64,000 nt of DNA from assembly GCA_039090855.1 (NCBI GenBank), contig CM077013.1, positions 141,567,240-141,631,239 of the forward strand. The letters are read 5' to 3'. A program made the translations under genes and the position numbers. Under the pieces are notes generated by a model that saw only the letters and a list, made by a program, of their open reading frames with translations, ran no database searches and was not told the origin of the DNA. Source of the DNA: Macrothele yani. Lineage: Eukaryota > Arthropoda > Arachnida > Araneae > Macrothelidae. Positions 1-12,725 of this stretch are shown here, one piece after another; within the stretch, counting starts at the first letter, position 1; each line of letters starts with the position of its first letter.

Positions 1-842
1 TGAAAAATACCATGCCTGAGTCGTGTGAACCATTGACCTGGGCAGGTAAATAAATAATCTAGTTGCCCTAGGTGCCAGACTGGGCAATTAAATCTAAAAA
101 TGAAGTTCAGAATATAATTTTCTACTACAAGAAAAAAGACAGTCATCGCATGTCATGTTGCTTTTCACTGCTAATCACTGGAAGTTGTATTATTGTTACG
201 CAGTGCCAAGGACAGAAGAATATCACTTCTTTAATATTATGCTCTAGGTCCAGAATTTGGAAGCATATATAATTTTGCTCCAAATGTTTAAAGTCAGCGA
301 CTGAATGCATGCCTCTGATGGAACTAGCCTCTTGTGTTTATTGACAAAGGGTTAAAACTTCATATTTTTCATATTTTAATGTATTTCATATTTTTTCAGA
401 TATTTCATATTTTAAACGTGTTTTAAAGATTTTTATTGTAATATGGACCTGTGAGTCTGACACTGTGAAGAGAAGCTGCGATAGGAATAATGCATCGCTC
501 CAGTGAAGATGTGAAGCTTTGGTCCGTTAAAAGGAAGGTTTGTTGCTGTGAGGAAATGACGGGTACAAGAGAAAGAGGACTTACGTTATTGGCAGAAGAG
601 CAATAAATGTTGTAGTGATACGCTACAGAAAATAGGTCCACAGCAGCCACCCTTTCTTTTGTTGTATCCTGTACGTTGTTGGCAGGAAAAACCGGATAAA
701 ACCTTTTCGATTTGCAAAAGATACATATGAGTAAGATAGAAACTCGCGTGCGAACAAGCTATTAACAGAAGAACCAAAAGTGCAGAGACACAGCAAATCT
801 GTTCAAACCAAAACCGAAATTTATAGTTCCCCAGTTTTCTGT
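1..842. other. AT-rich intergenic or intronic sequence
   Basis: I see no recognisable gene, repeat or RNA. Short open frames are at chance level. Whether this lies inside a further Grip intron or beyond the gene cannot be decided. Confidence 0.6.
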
Positions 843-849
843 ACAACAT

Positions 850-2045
850 AGAAAAGCATATTAGTACTTTCGGTAAATGTGTACTTCAGCGTCCTAAACT
901 ATTTCGTTGGAAAAATTTAACTGTGGGTGAAAAGTTCGATGCACACATTTTTTTAAGCATGCAAAATAATAGGGAAAGGTGAAAAATTATATTTTTAAAT
1001 AAAAAGGAAATAATTTTTCTGAAGTATTAACCTGCGAGTACGATGGTTTGTAGCAGGTGGTGCGGGAGGCTGAAGCGATGCTAACGGCCACCACGTGAAG
1101 GTGCTGTGCGACGGAGCGAAGTACGAGTTGGTAGCAAATGCGTGGAAGAATACGACAGCAGTAGGGTATATTTTTCGGACGAGTATCGTGTAATTGTGCG
1201 CAGAAGTAGTTCAAACCTGTTTTATTCATTTTTGAGAAAGATATGTGCAGAATGTCGTTATTAGTGGTTTCACAGTGTCTCCGAATGGAAAGAAATTAAG
1301 GAATGTAAAATAATTTATGTACGACAGAAGTTTTGAGGAAGACGTTTTGGTTCCGGTTGAACCCAAAGTTTTAGTTTTGGTTTGGAAGATGTGCACAGGT
1401 AGGTGATTTCTTCAAGCACTTCATTTGCAGTTCTGCTGTTATTCAGTACATCGTAGCTCACATTTTTTTCCTCGTGACATGGATATTTTTCAAAATAAGC
1501 AATTTTCTTCAATTCATATATCGCACTATGGCAGGGAGACAGCTTCTTGTATTGTGGCGGATAATGAAATTTTTAAGCCCTGACGAAATCCGAAATGACT
1601 GACGATTTTGTACTTCCGCTTTCTCAAAATTACCCTTAAAAAAAACAAAAACTTACAATGCTGCACAAATTCAACCTCTTTCTTTCTGCATATGCCTACA
1701 AGACTTTTCGATGACTACGTACTGCTAAACCGCTTCCTTCTTAATTCTTCCGCCCGTTACTTGCCCTTCTCAACGAAGCTTCCATTCACCGGACTCCGCC
1801 TTGATGCCGTTGCCGCTCTCTCGTCCTATGCCTACCGCACGTACTCTTCCAAACCATCGCACTCTCAGGTAAATACTTTGGAAAACTTATTTCCTTTTAT
1901 CTAAAAATACTATATTTTTGCACCTTTTCGCATTATTTTGCATGCTTAAAATATTGTATGTCACACTTTTCCCACACAGTTACATTTTTCCGACGAAATA
2001 ATTTAGACGCTAAAGTACACATTTACCAAACTTTCTATTTCGGAT
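850..2045. mobile_element. Foldback element with long inverted arms
   Basis: Sequence from about 860 to 1060 reappears in reverse complement from about 1850 to 2035. Shared landmarks are the AAGCATGCAAAATAAT block, the GTAAATGTGTACTT block and the CGATGGTTT block. Weaker similarity extends the arms inward to about 1200 and 1690. The centre (about 1200-1690) has no coding potential I recognise. A third, partial arm in the same orientation as the right arm lies at about 2255-2360. This is best described as a non-autonomous foldback or MITE-like unit of unknown superfamily. Confidence 0.7.
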
Positions 2046-2360
2046 CAGGGAATCATATGCGAAAGAATGAAAAATTTCACGTCTGCTTTAAAAACAATTA
2101 CAAAACATGAACAAACTATATTGTGTAGCATATGAGTATAAAATGGTTCGCTCTCCTGGCAAGAAGGTACTTGCTTGGACTTGTAGTCATCCGCACGTGA
2201 ATTGCACGGCGAAGCGAATCTTCCTTTCAACAAAGCAAATCTTCACATCGTTGCCGTAGTGATGTGTTAGGCCTACCACAGCGTCGCACTCGCAAGTCAA
2301 TATTACAAGTTTCCGACAAAATAATTTAGGACGCTAATCTACACATTTACCGAATAATCT

Positions 2361-3290
2361 GCCAATGATGAAGATTGGAGTGCCATTTCAGGTGGATTCA
2401 GTAGTTTTAAAGAGTTTGTAGAAATCAATGAAAATGCATTATTGGGGAATTGAGGGATATTCAAGAAATAGCCAATGAAATTCAGGATGATGATGAAGAG
2501 ACATAACAAAGAATTAACAAAAGATCCCCAGACTGTCACGAAAGCAGTGTAGAAGCTTTGGAAACACTGTCACTACATACAACTCACCGATACATCTAAT
2601 TGCCACACATTCCTGTTTAAACAAACTTGAAAAAGCTGTTTTCAATGAGAGGCAACAGCAGAAACAGTCTTTAATTTTACATAACTTTAAAAAGCCATAA
2701 ATATAAAAAAGGTATGTAATTAAAATTTTGAGATCAAGTAATTTACATTTTTGAGTAATCTAAGCTTTAAAGTGTTAAATTTAACTAAGTAAATTCAATC
2801 ATTGATATTTTTCTTATTTTGCATGTTATTTTCATGTTAATTACTTTTTAAACTTAATTTTGGCTGGAATTACACTAACTTTTACTTATGCTGCGCTCTT
2901 ATTTATGCGTGCTTTGGTTTGCGCTGACATATATGTGAAATATTACTGTATACATGTGATGATGAGGTGATTATAGATATAATTAAAAATATATATTTTT
3001 TGGCTCTTCTGGTTTCCAATTAAATTTATGTAATTTATGTGTTGAGTGGTAAAAAAGCTGTTTTCAATGAGAGGCATATGGGGTTTGTATATATGCAGAT
3101 TTCCATTGTTTGCTTCTTCCTGCTGAAAACTAAGCTAGGGATGCCTATGAGTTAACTGAATATACCATAGTCACAAAATGATTGATAGTTATATACTAAG
3201 GAATGCGAGTGAAATGGTATTCCTAAAAGCAATCAAAACCATGTAGCAGTCAGGGAGAATCACAAATGTGTTTCCTGAACGAAAATGTGA
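2361..3290. other. AT-rich non-coding stretch with a short direct repeat
   Basis: No gene is visible. The string AGCTGTTTTCAATGAGAGGC occurs at about 2633-2652 and again at about 3056-3075 in the same orientation. Confidence 0.6.
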
Positions 3291-3299
3291 CATTTCATC

Positions 3300-3385
3300 A
3301 CATGAAACTTTTTTCCCCGCCTCTAAATTGAGGCCACTGGTTCTAGGGAAGGAGAAAGCCAAAGCTGTTATGTTATGTAAAAAAC
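3300..3385 (-). mobile_element. SINE family 1, body fragment
   Basis: Matches the middle of the tRNA-derived SINE found at 4271 (TCTAAATTGAGGCCACTGGTTCTAGGGAAGG block). It lacks both the tRNA-like head and the A-rich tail. Confidence 0.5.
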
Positions 3386-3394
3386 AGGTTTCTT

Positions 3395-3597
3395 TTTTAA
3401 AGGTTTTAACGGCTAATGTGAGGAACTAAATGGGATATAAGCAGTCCCCGTCCCTAATTTAAGAGTCACTGGTTCCAGGGAAGAGAAACGCCAGTGCTGT
3501 AAGACAAACACAACATCCATGCCATACCGGGATTCAAACCCGGACCCACTTGGACAATCATAAGATGGTGCTTAGACCACTGCACCACCAGGGTGGC
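3395..3597 (-). mobile_element. tRNA-derived SINE, family 1
   Basis: A degraded copy in minus orientation. The head at the right end keeps a B box (GGTTTGAATCCCG) and an A-box-like TGGTGCAGTGGTCTAAG. The body shares the AACCAGTGACTCTTAAATTAGGG block with the other copies and the tail is T-rich on the plus strand (poly-A of the SINE). Confidence 0.75.
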
Positions 3598-4270
3598 AAA
3601 ACTAATGCCTCATATGGGACTCAAACCATATGTTAAATTGTGACTGCTAGCCAAAAACCTTGATGTACAACCAACTCTGATACCAGAACGGCTTGAACGT
3701 CCTCTAGACCAATAGTTCTCAAAGTGGGTTTCACTAAAATAATAGGGGGGAGGCATATGCGGATTTGTTAGCAACCATACCGAGTCACATAGTGAACCAA
3801 TTTTCAAAACAAAATTAATCTGAATTTATGGCTAGTGCTGGTAGGATGTGTGGTGAAGTTTAGCATATTTAGCTGAAATTTCTAAAAAATGAACTAATGG
3901 AACTTCTCATTACAGGGTGAAAACAATCTGTTCAATGTTGAAAAAACAAAACACAAGCAATGACCAAAAAACTTTATGAGAAAACCAAATTACAGGGAAC
4001 AGCTCTGACCAATTTTCATAACTGAATTCATTATCATCAGAAAATGAGCAAACAATTGGAAACTTGATGTTAAACAGCTAATAATCGTCCATCTCTGCAC
4101 TCTCCAAACATTTACAAGGCAGTATTTCCCGTTCCCACTGAATGAACTAGTTACTCATTCACATACAATGCAGAAATGTGTAATCTTCTATTGCCAAATA
4201 AAAAACTTATGAGACATCTTTTAACTCTGGTTGGTTTGAAAAGCATTTGTTCTTTGAAATCACTGACTAG

Positions 4271-4487
4271 TTTTTTTTTGTTGGAGGTTTAACGACCACC
4301 GTGAGCAACTCAATGGGCTATAAGCAGTCGCCCGTCCCTAATTTAGGGTCACTGGTTCCAGGGAAGGGAGAGAGCCAGTGCCGTAAGACAAACACAACAT
4401 CCATGTCGGACCGGGATTCGAACCTGGACCCCTTACGAACGAATGATCAGAGGCCAGCGCCTTAGACCACTGCGCCACCGGGGCGGC
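4271..4487 (-). mobile_element. tRNA-derived SINE, family 1, well preserved
   Basis: Read on the minus strand it begins GCCGCCCCGGTGGCGCAGTG with an A box (TGGCGCAGTGGTCTAAGG), a B box (GGTTCGAATCCCG), a roughly 130-bp body and a terminal A-run. It is flanked by the direct repeat GACTAG with following T-run (4265-4270 and 4488-4493), as expected of LINE-mobilised insertion. Confidence 0.88.
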
Positions 4488-4493
4488 GACTAG

Positions 4494-5394
4494 TTTTTGG
4501 ATTCCAATGGAAAAAGAATTTCCAACATTGTCGAGCAGTGCCTTAAGTATTTGTTGCCTTTTACAACTACATATATATGTGAAACCAGTGTTTTATCCTT
4601 AACCACCATAAAAACTAAATATTGAAATAAGCTGGATGTTGAAGATAACTTGTTTGTACATAAGCAAGAAAACTCAAAATATTGATGAACTTTGCAAGAG
4701 TAAATGAGCTCATACATCTTACTGATACTAAACAAATGACTTGACCAGTTTTATTTGATTTTTTTTTTAGCCATTTGTGCAATTTCTGTGACATCAGTGT
4801 ATGTAATTTTAGCAAATATACCTGTGTATTTGTATTTTTTATATATTTTATACCCACATAAACACACTGGAATAAACTTTTCATTAAAGAATATGCCTGT
4901 ACATATCTGTACTCCATAGCTAATCTTTGTATTCATTGGTGCAAATATAATACTTCACAAGTTCTTAAGTACATGAGCAAATGAAAAGGAGTCTTAAAAA
5001 AAACCCAAAGTATTGTTCAGCCAGTTTGTGCTTTAGAAATAATTCTGTCTAAATTCAGGAGTTGAACACTATGCCGTAAAAAAAAAAAGCACAAAACGAT
5101 AAGACAATATTTATGCGTGTTATATTGCAAAATGGAATTCATTTCAGACTACAAACATACGAAGAATGCTGCCCTACGTAATTCCCAAATCAGCATGTAC
5201 AGATCGAATTTATTCGACATCCTAGTCAACGCTAGGTATAAACCTGGCGATAAAGACTTGCACAGAAAGTAAAGCACTGTATCATATTGATGGTAAAACA
5301 TATATGGATGTGAGAGTTATGCCCCTACCCCAGTCAAATGAAATCTTAGCTACTACATAGATTTTCCTGTGTGACAATGCTTCAGCCACCCTCG
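4494..5394. other. AT-rich non-coding stretch
   Basis: No recognisable gene or repeat. The open frames on the minus strand around 4490-4936 are low-complexity and lack domain signal. Confidence 0.6.
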
Positions 5395-5405
5395 TTTGGT
5401 GGTGA

Positions 5406-5412
5406 AACTTTT

Positions 5413-5458
<46 letters not shown>

Positions 5459-5460
5459 GT
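5406..5460. repeat. (TA)n microsatellite
   Basis: About 25 uninterrupted TA dinucleotides. Confidence 0.97.
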
Positions 5461-5610
5461 ACACAGTTCGTGAGCTTAATATCAAACAAAAATGTGTGTA
5501 ATTGATTTCGTTACTTTTACATATCATAATAAACTTAATTTTAAAAAATGTCTACTCACATGTTTTCATGGCGTCTTTCTTTCACATGTTCGTGGCTTCG
5601 TGTTCGTCAG

Positions 5611-5760
5611 TTAGGGATGGGCGATATTTATCAATATCTCGAAATATCGATATTTTTGTCCGATATTTCGATATATAGTATTGATATCCAAGTTACGATA
5701 TATCAGAAAAGCACTATATCGGTGCGATATTCAATATATCAGCCCATGGCTGATGTGATT
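5611..5760. repeat. GATATATCG-rich block beginning TAGGGATGGGCGATA
   Basis: This is a dense cluster of ATATCGATAT-type palindromic words starting with TAGGGATGGGCGATA. A related block in inverse orientation lies at about 11690-11834 and ends TATCGTCTATCCCTTA. The two ends could be termini of one element or solo copies of the same repeat. Confidence 0.5.
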
Positions 5761-5769
5761 TAATTTGTG

Positions 5770-7720
5770 GAATGAAATCTGTGTTCTTTCCTCTGGCATG
5801 TCACGAAAATTATGTTGCTTGAGGACTATCAAACTGCGATCTCATTATCGAGATTCACATGATATTATGTCACCTTCCGATTTCTAGAACTTTACAAGGA
5901 AAAATATCTGCTGTGTTGAAAACCTCGATGGTTGAAAATTTTAACTATTAGTTGACAGTAGGCACCCAGAAAACAAATTTAACGAACGGTTGATAGCAGA
6001 TTGTTCTTTTGCCTATGAGTATTATGTTTGAAGTAAACTGGCACTTTGACCAAAATTAAATACATACCAATGACACACAATTTGAAGTGAAGCATTTTTT
6101 TTGTTTTTTTTGTTAGTGATAAAGTATGTAGATCTTAACAGCTATGTAAGGAAATGCAAAACAGCTTTTCGAGAGTTTTCTTGATGTCTTACAAGTTATG
6201 TAGTATAAAGTTTGTTGTAATTCAGGCTATGTATATATCAGACGTAATTTTTTTTATCATCCTTTGACAATTATCTTGTTAATACATAGTGAAACTTCCT
6301 GAAGTAATTATATAATCTGGTAAAAATATGAGCATAACAACTTTCGTCTTGATCTGCTGATTTTCCCACACTTACAGCATGTTATTTCCTCTGATTGTCC
6401 ATTCGTTTTTTTGTTATCTAGGAGAGACAGGCTTTCATTCATTAATTAGTAAATATATACTTGATGAATTTGGATTATGATATTTTTTTTATGTTTTTCA
6501 TACATTAATTAGTATGGCTTTCATTAATTAATTAGTAAATATATATACTTGATTAATTTGTTATGTTTTTATTTTTATAATCATATTTTAATGGAGGACT
6601 AATAATCGTTAGCATTTTTTTAAATATCTTTCTGGAAAAATAATTGCTTTCTATGAAAAGGCCATTACAAATTATTCGTACTCTAATTACTGTTTTTAAC
6701 AAAAATGTCACTTGTAAACATATTATAAGCACTTTAATTTTTTTGCTTATGCCATGGGAACTATTTTTGCTTACACCATAGAAGTAATTATATCTGTATA
6801 CTCCATTAACATTGTGTTCTGTCTTAAACGATAAAAAAAATAGCAAACATTGTTCACACCTTCTGAAAAATATAAATGTATACAAAATGCTCTAAAAGTT
6901 ACAATAACAAAGTTTTTTTTAAAGATTTTTTTCCATAACATTTCCTTGCAAGCTAATATAATGTTAACTTTGACATTTGCATCCCAACAAAAATAGTTAT
7001 TCTTTCTATAATTCAGTTACCCAAAGATGGTTAAGATTCCAGTCTGCTGGGATTAATAAGTACTTTTGTTTTTTTGTCATTTATGCCATACTGAAGCTTC
7101 AACTTACCTTTTCTCGAAATGTTGGAAATACATATTTCTCGTAATCTCACATTGATAAAAACTCATGAAAACATTCCTTTGCAACTGGGATTTTTGGAAA
7201 CTTCTTAGCAGAAACCATATCCCTGCTCGTCGAGCAATGCCCACACATGAAACAAGAAAATCACCTTTTGGGTTTTGGAAAGTATATTCAGCATTTCTGC
7301 AGATTACAAGCTCACTTCTGTTGCATGATTTTTTTATTTATTTTTGCATCAAATTTTTCTGCTATATATTTTTTTTTATTTTAGGATCTGAAAAACAATA
7401 TTTTATGTGTTTTTCATATCACTAAAAATACAGCTTGAGAGCTGCAATCTTGCATAAAGATAGTTTTAAGCTATAAAATGTAATAATAAAGGACAAATAA
7501 AATTGCTCCCTTTTAGCAGGAGAAAGCAGCTCTTGAAAAAAAAAATTTCAGCTGATGTTTCTAAGAAATTATCTGAGAAAACTGGTAGGATATTTATTCC
7601 CCACATTCACTGCCAAGCTTGTGTATTATAATTAGTTATTACTTATTACCAAAACAATTTTTTAAGGTAAAGAATATTTTTATGTCTTAAGAGACACATA
7701 TGGTTGAGTCGTCATTAGAC
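5770..7720. other. AT-rich non-coding stretch
   Basis: No recognisable gene. Several TTAATTAGTAAATATATA words near 6440-6550 form a weak local repeat. Confidence 0.6.
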
Positions 7721-7724
7721 TATG

Positions 7725-8530
7725 TAAATGCTATCTGTGGAGAGTAGTTACTCAATTATGTTTGCTCATGCTGATGAAACAATCCTGTTGGCAGAGAGCA
7801 AAAGTGAGTTGCAGCGTATGTTGTCCCACATGTATGAAGTTTGTATGAATTTCAAACTTAGTATATGAAAGGAAAAACCCAAAGTTATGTTTTTGACAGA
7901 TGAATTGTTAGTATTAAATCAAACAGATCAGTCTAAATGGCAAAGAGATTGACCAGGTAAATCAATTTACATATTTAGGAAGCATGTTTGACAGAGGAAA
8001 CAAATTAGGTGGTGAAATTAGTAGGCTAGTAAATTCATCTTTGAAAGTCACAGCTGCTTCAGGAGGATTTTGAATAAATGATGAATGATAGGTTCTCAAA
8101 AAAGTCCCTAATAGTTGTGTGTGAAAAAGTACAGTAATTGTTCCTACTCTGATGTGGAGCAGTGAAGGTGGAGTACTGCAGATGAAACATAGGAGTGATT
8201 TGTGAGCTGTATAGATGTGTTACTTATGGGGGTGGGGGCAAGATATGTTTTGATCATGTGAGGAATGAAGATGTTTTGTAGATGAGTAGTGTGAAGCAAA
8301 ATATTGTTTGTAAGGTGGGGACAAATATTCTTTGGTGGTTTGGAGAATGAGTGGTGAGATGATTACTAGGAGAATTTATTCTGCACAAGTGACAGGAAGA
8401 AAATGTAGAAGATCAAGGGAGGACCAGATTCAGGAATTCCTGCATGAGAAAAAGAGAATAAATGTGAAGCACAAATGGTCTTGTGTGTGATGGATGTCAG
8501 TGAAGCTCAAGTTGTGAGCTGAGATCACTG
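7725..8530 (+). pseudogene. Degenerate non-LTR retrotransposon reverse transcriptase, 3' part
   Basis: Conceptual reading in shifting frames gives FAHADETILLAESKSELQ (the RT active-site region, normally FADD), then YLGSMFDRGNKLGGEISRLV, the thumb-like VPTLMWSSEGGVLQMKH, and a C-terminal block with NIVCKVG..ILWWFG, GRTRFRNS and DVSEA-like strings. This order is typical of the C-terminal half of LINE reverse transcriptases outside the RTE clade. Stops and frameshifts are frequent; neither a 5' end nor a tail is seen. Confidence 0.7.
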
Positions 8531-8539
8531 TAAATGCAG

Positions 8540-9000
8540 ATGTTTGATACATCAAGAGTAAATAAAATGTATTGCCATCAGTTTTAAACTTTAATCCAGC
8601 AGATAAGCTCTCATCAAGAAACTAACCTATGATCTTAGAGAACAGCTTAGTGATATATATGCATGTAAAGAGAAAATCCCTCATCTACAGCAAGTTGAAT
8701 ATAACTAGAGGTGAGAAATCAGTACTTATTTTTGTGTTGTTTTGGTGTTAATAAGTGAAACATTAAATGTTATATCCCATTTGAGTTCAAAACTGTAAAA
8801 AATTTTTTAAATCTGCTGACTTCCTTAATTTTAAGGATAGACTCCACCAATGCGCATTTAAAATGTAAAAAAAAAAATGATATGATATCGAAGATAGCTC
8901 CTCAGGCGTTTTAGATAAAGAATACTTCAGATATTTATTGTGTACAAGTTTTTAATGGAGATGAGAAATCCAAAGAAATGGACTGAGAACTGGAAAAAAT
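8540..9000. other. AT-rich non-coding stretch
   Basis: Nothing recognisable. Confidence 0.6.
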
Positions 9001-9009
9001 GCGTGAAGT

Positions 9010-9044
<35 letters not shown>
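9010..9044. repeat. (GT)n microsatellite
   Basis: About 17 GT dinucleotides. Confidence 0.97.
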
Positions 9045-9045
<1 letters not shown>

Positions 9046-9107
9046 GATCTCCATGAGCATCTAAAGTTGTTCCCGAATGTGTAGAAGCTCGATTCACCAT
9101 AAGCAGA

Positions 9108-9165
9108 CACATGTCCCTAATTTAGGGCGAGTGGTTCCAGGAAAGACAAGACAGGAACAACTTCT
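9108..9165 (-). mobile_element. SINE family 1, short body fragment
   Basis: Shares TCCCTAATTTAGGG, GGTTCCAGG and the following purine-rich words with the full copies. No head or tail is present. Confidence 0.5.
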
Positions 9166-9169
9166 TTAT

Positions 9170-10900
9170 GTATTTTACCACTTGGTAGGCACATTTTCCA
9201 TGATTATTTAGATACTGAATAGTTTCCATGACATTTAATGAACATTTCATGACTGAATAGGTTTTATTCATGACATTTAATAAATAGATTTCTTGACTGA
9301 ATAGATTTCATGACATTTAATTGCTAAAACCTGGAAAGAGCGACATCTTTGTTTGTTCACTGACGCCACATATTTGGAGGATTTTCACATTTAATGAACA
9401 GTGCTTCTTATTTTAAAAATTTGACTGTTTTCTAGCAGTTTCTGAGGAAGAAGTAATCTTTTTGTATGAGAATTTTCCTGATATTGATGCTGAATCAGTT
9501 GTAGCAGGTATAAAATCACATACAATTTTTGCAAACTTGAACAAATGTAAAACCGATGGGTGCAATGCAAGGTATTCATATAATCTTTAATGGTAGTCTA
9601 AGAACTCCCTTCCTACAGCTAGTGTCAAACATTTGGCACAATGTATTGCCTTTTAATCAAACCAAGAACCCATATTTATGAGTACAAATGCAATTTTTAC
9701 ATTGCACATTTATTAGATTTTAGCAGCAAAAGAATTTTGAAAAAAGTAACTTTGTATACTGTAAAGAAACACTAGAGAAATCAAATGAGGAAGAGCACTG
9801 CACATTAAAACTTTTCTGGACAACAGAATTTTGTTAATGCCATTCCGTTTAAGAATAACAGTTTTCACAAAAAAAAAAAAAAAAAAATATGTTCACAGTT
9901 ATTATCAAGAGAGAAATAGACATAATGACAAAATGGATAACACTGGGCAAATTAGGCCGAAACCTGTTAACAAGGTTTGTTGTATTTTCAGTTTGCTTTT
10001 TTTTTGTTTTTTTTTACAAAAAAAAAATTATATATGTATCTACAATGTATATGCACACTAACTTTGAAATAATATATTTTCATGTATGTGTGCAAACTTC
10101 TTCAAAATTGCATTAAAAAGCTCTAGCCATTTACCTCTCAACAATATTATGACTTTGCAGAACATTCTGCATTAGAAATTGCAATTATATGCTGTGATTA
10201 CAGGCTAAGGGGGTAATGTTTCAGACAGAAGTAACCCAGTGATTTTGTTTTAGGCATTTTACTCCGCTTTTGTACTTAAATAAACATTTCGAATAATGGA
10301 AAAACCTTAACATGTGTAGAATAATCAAATCAATGAGACTTATTTACCCAATTGCCTGTGGTTTACTGGTCTTCTATGTAGCAAAATATTTCTGCCACAA
10401 ATTCCATTTCAAGTGTGTTTTTTTATTCATGTATATTCTTTAAAAAGATGTTGAGTGTGCTTAACAGGAAAGTTGACATCTAATTTGTTTACTTTCAAAA
10501 TGATAACCAAAACCTTCAAATATCGTTGGTGACAGTTGATACTATCCACAGCCACAGCCCCCCCCCCCCCCCATTAGTGGAAGGGGGGTGCAGATGTTAT
10601 ATAAACACAAAAGTGCACAACACTTTTATGATTGCTTTTTTGACTAATTTTGTCTCGCTGTATCAACAATCTTGCATAGGTAGCAATGTTAAGTACAGAG
10701 AATCATGATAACATGTTTTGGTAAAAAAAAACAGTTTCCGCATTTATGTTCTGTAAATTTATGTGACAACTTCCTGCCCTTTGGCCACTTCCATCCCATC
10801 TGTGCTCTGCCCCTTCATTAAGAAATGCAACAAGGGGCATATATAGATTTTTTCTGAGGGCGTGCCGTGCCAATGAAATGAAAAAAATTAAATCCACCAG
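9170..10900. other. AT-rich non-coding stretch
   Basis: No gene recognised. It holds an A-run at about 9872-9888, T-runs near 9998-10013 and a C-run at about 10559-10573. Confidence 0.6.
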
Positions 10901-11204
10901 GACAAAATAAAAGAATGAGAATAGAAAAAAAAAAAAAATTTTTAACGTAAATTAATGAATTTTTTTATTAAATTAAGCATTTTTTGTTTCCAATGTAAGG
11001 CACATTTTAACAATAAATAAAACACATTTAAACACTTTAAGGGGGGGAGTGGGCATAAATATATGCCACCTAACATTACATAAATGTATAAAATATATAA
11101 TATAAATACGCCCTTACATTACCATGGCTACGATGTAAACAACCCTGATGTTGGCTTTCCAGCTCAGCATACAAGATATATTTTTAGCGAATTTTTATGA
11201 ATTA

Positions 11205-11462
11205 TAAAAACGTAAAATGTTAATTCCGCTGTCGAAAATATTTATTTACGTAACAAAACAACGTAAAAGGGCGAAATAAAAGCACTAAGTTTTTAACGAG
11301 TTTTAAAGTCGTAAAACCCATGGCGTCGGTCTTGTAAAAAAACGTTAAATATCAATTCCGCTATCGGAAATAATTATTTACACAACAAAACGACTGAAAT
11401 GGCAAAATAAACGCACTACGTTTATTTCCAAGTACAGCGACCGTCTTGTAAAAGGTACGAAG
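11205..11462. repeat. Tandem pair of about 129 bp
   Basis: Two diverged copies are visible. AATTCCGCT.TCG.AAATA..TATTTAC and CGTCTTGTAAAA-type words recur about 125-130 bp apart (about 11214 and 11343; 11324 and 11448). No coding signal is seen. Confidence 0.55.
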
Positions 11463-11689
11463 TTAGTAATATACATTACTTTTCTGAGATATCACTATTT
11501 TAATGGTATTAACAAAACTTGATTGCAGCTATATTTTCAAGCTGCAGGATAATTTAGTACTGGCTGAGATTTGTGCGAACAAGCCAACAGCCAATTAGTC
11601 CCAAGTTCCCAATAGCCAATACTTAACACAACATTGGATCGGATTCAGTAATAACCCAAATGCAGTATGCAGTGAATAAACCGAAATAT

Positions 11690-11834
11690 CAGTCTTATTG
11701 AGATCAGAAGTATTGAAAAATATCGAAAAATCAATCCGATATATTGATCTTTAAATACAGATATTTTCGATTCAATATATCGGTCTCAGAAATATTTAAA
11801 GATATCATACTTTTGAAAATATCGTCTATCCCTT
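11690..11834. repeat. GATATATCG-rich block ending TATCGTCTATCCCTTA
   Basis: Inverse counterpart of the block at 5611-5760; see that entry. Confidence 0.5.
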
Positions 11835-12110
11835 AGTCTTGGTAAAAAAACGAGCAGCCACCGTAAAATCACGTGACGACTCGCTGACCAATAGCAGAAA
11901 GCGACGCATGCCGCATTCCTTTTCTGTCATTATCGTTCATTGGCTAGCCCGTGCCTCTTAGCAACGCCCGTAAAATTACGGATTGGAACAGTTGTCCTAC
12001 ATATCCATGCCCGTTAAAATACGGGCATCGCCCTGAAACTGCAGAAACGAGCCTTGATCGTAAAAATACACGGGCAACAAGACTTTTTTTACGGGAATTT
12101 TTAACAGTGT
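11835..12110. mobile_element. Possible DNA-transposon end or MITE rich in TTTTACG words
   Basis: On the minus strand it starts ACACTGTTAAAAATTCCCGT and has repeated CCCGTAAAA/TTTTACGGGC words, some forming short hairpins. It abuts the truncated 5' side of the Tc1 copy at 12111. I cannot name a family and no matching opposite end was found. Confidence 0.35.
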
Positions 12111-12690
12111 AGTCTGACGAATCAAGATTCCTGGTGTATCACGCAGACGGCCGAGCACAGATACGCCGATTACCAACAGAGGCTATGGCACCTGGATGCA
12201 CTGTTGGGCGGAAACAGGGCGGCGGTGTTATGCTGTGGGCGATGTTTTCTTGGGGCACTTTTGGCCCCATTATCTCAATAGCACAATCCCTGACAGCTGT
12301 CAGATATCTGAACATCGTTGCGGACCAAGGTCACCCATTCATGGCAACTGTGTTCCCTGCTGCTGATTGCCATTATCAACAGAATAATGCGCCATGCCAC
12401 ACTGCCAAAATCATCAAGAAGTGGTTCGAGAAACATGCTGGTGACTTTATGTTAATGCCCTGGCCTCCAAATTCACCTGACATGAACCCAATCGAATATT
12501 TGTGGTTCGACTTGGAAAAGCGGGTTCGCGCTAAATCACCACCAACCCGAAATGTTTGGGAACTGAAGGAGTTGCTGTTGACATTATAGTACCAGATACC
12601 TATCGCCACCTCATCGAATCGATGCCCCGCCGAGTGACCGCTGTGTTTTTGGGCTTTTAGGTAGATGGTCATAATGTAAAAGCTCATTGG
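12111..12690 (+). pseudogene. Tc1-like transposase, 5'-truncated copy
   Basis: The open part (about 12115-12588) starts inside the catalytic domain: SDESRFLVYHADGR (first Asp), then GGGVMLWAMFSWGTFGPI, QQNNAPCHTAK and WPPNSPDMNPIEYLWFDLE (Glu). Thirty-six residues separate the second catalytic position from the Glu, a DD36E-type spacing. The second Asp is Asn here. A frameshift near 12585 precedes the C-terminal [11 protein letters not shown]. The right end carries the terminal repeat ATGAGCTTTTACATTATGACC-like (minus) followed by TA at 12691. The 5' half is missing. Confidence 0.85.
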
Positions 12691-12725
12691 TAAACATGCA
12701 GTACACAAATAAATAAGGTAAAATA

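Noticed and set aside
585..668. A possible minus-strand exon between GTACAG and GTAAGT with 28 open codons
   Set aside because: Splice-like borders but no similarity to Grip or any domain I know, and phase continuity with other exons cannot be shown.
2633..3075. Roughly 20-bp direct repeats as a target-site duplication around a mobile element
   Set aside because: Twenty or more bases is long for a target duplication, the repeats are not at the edge of any recognisable element, and the interval has no termini or coding content.
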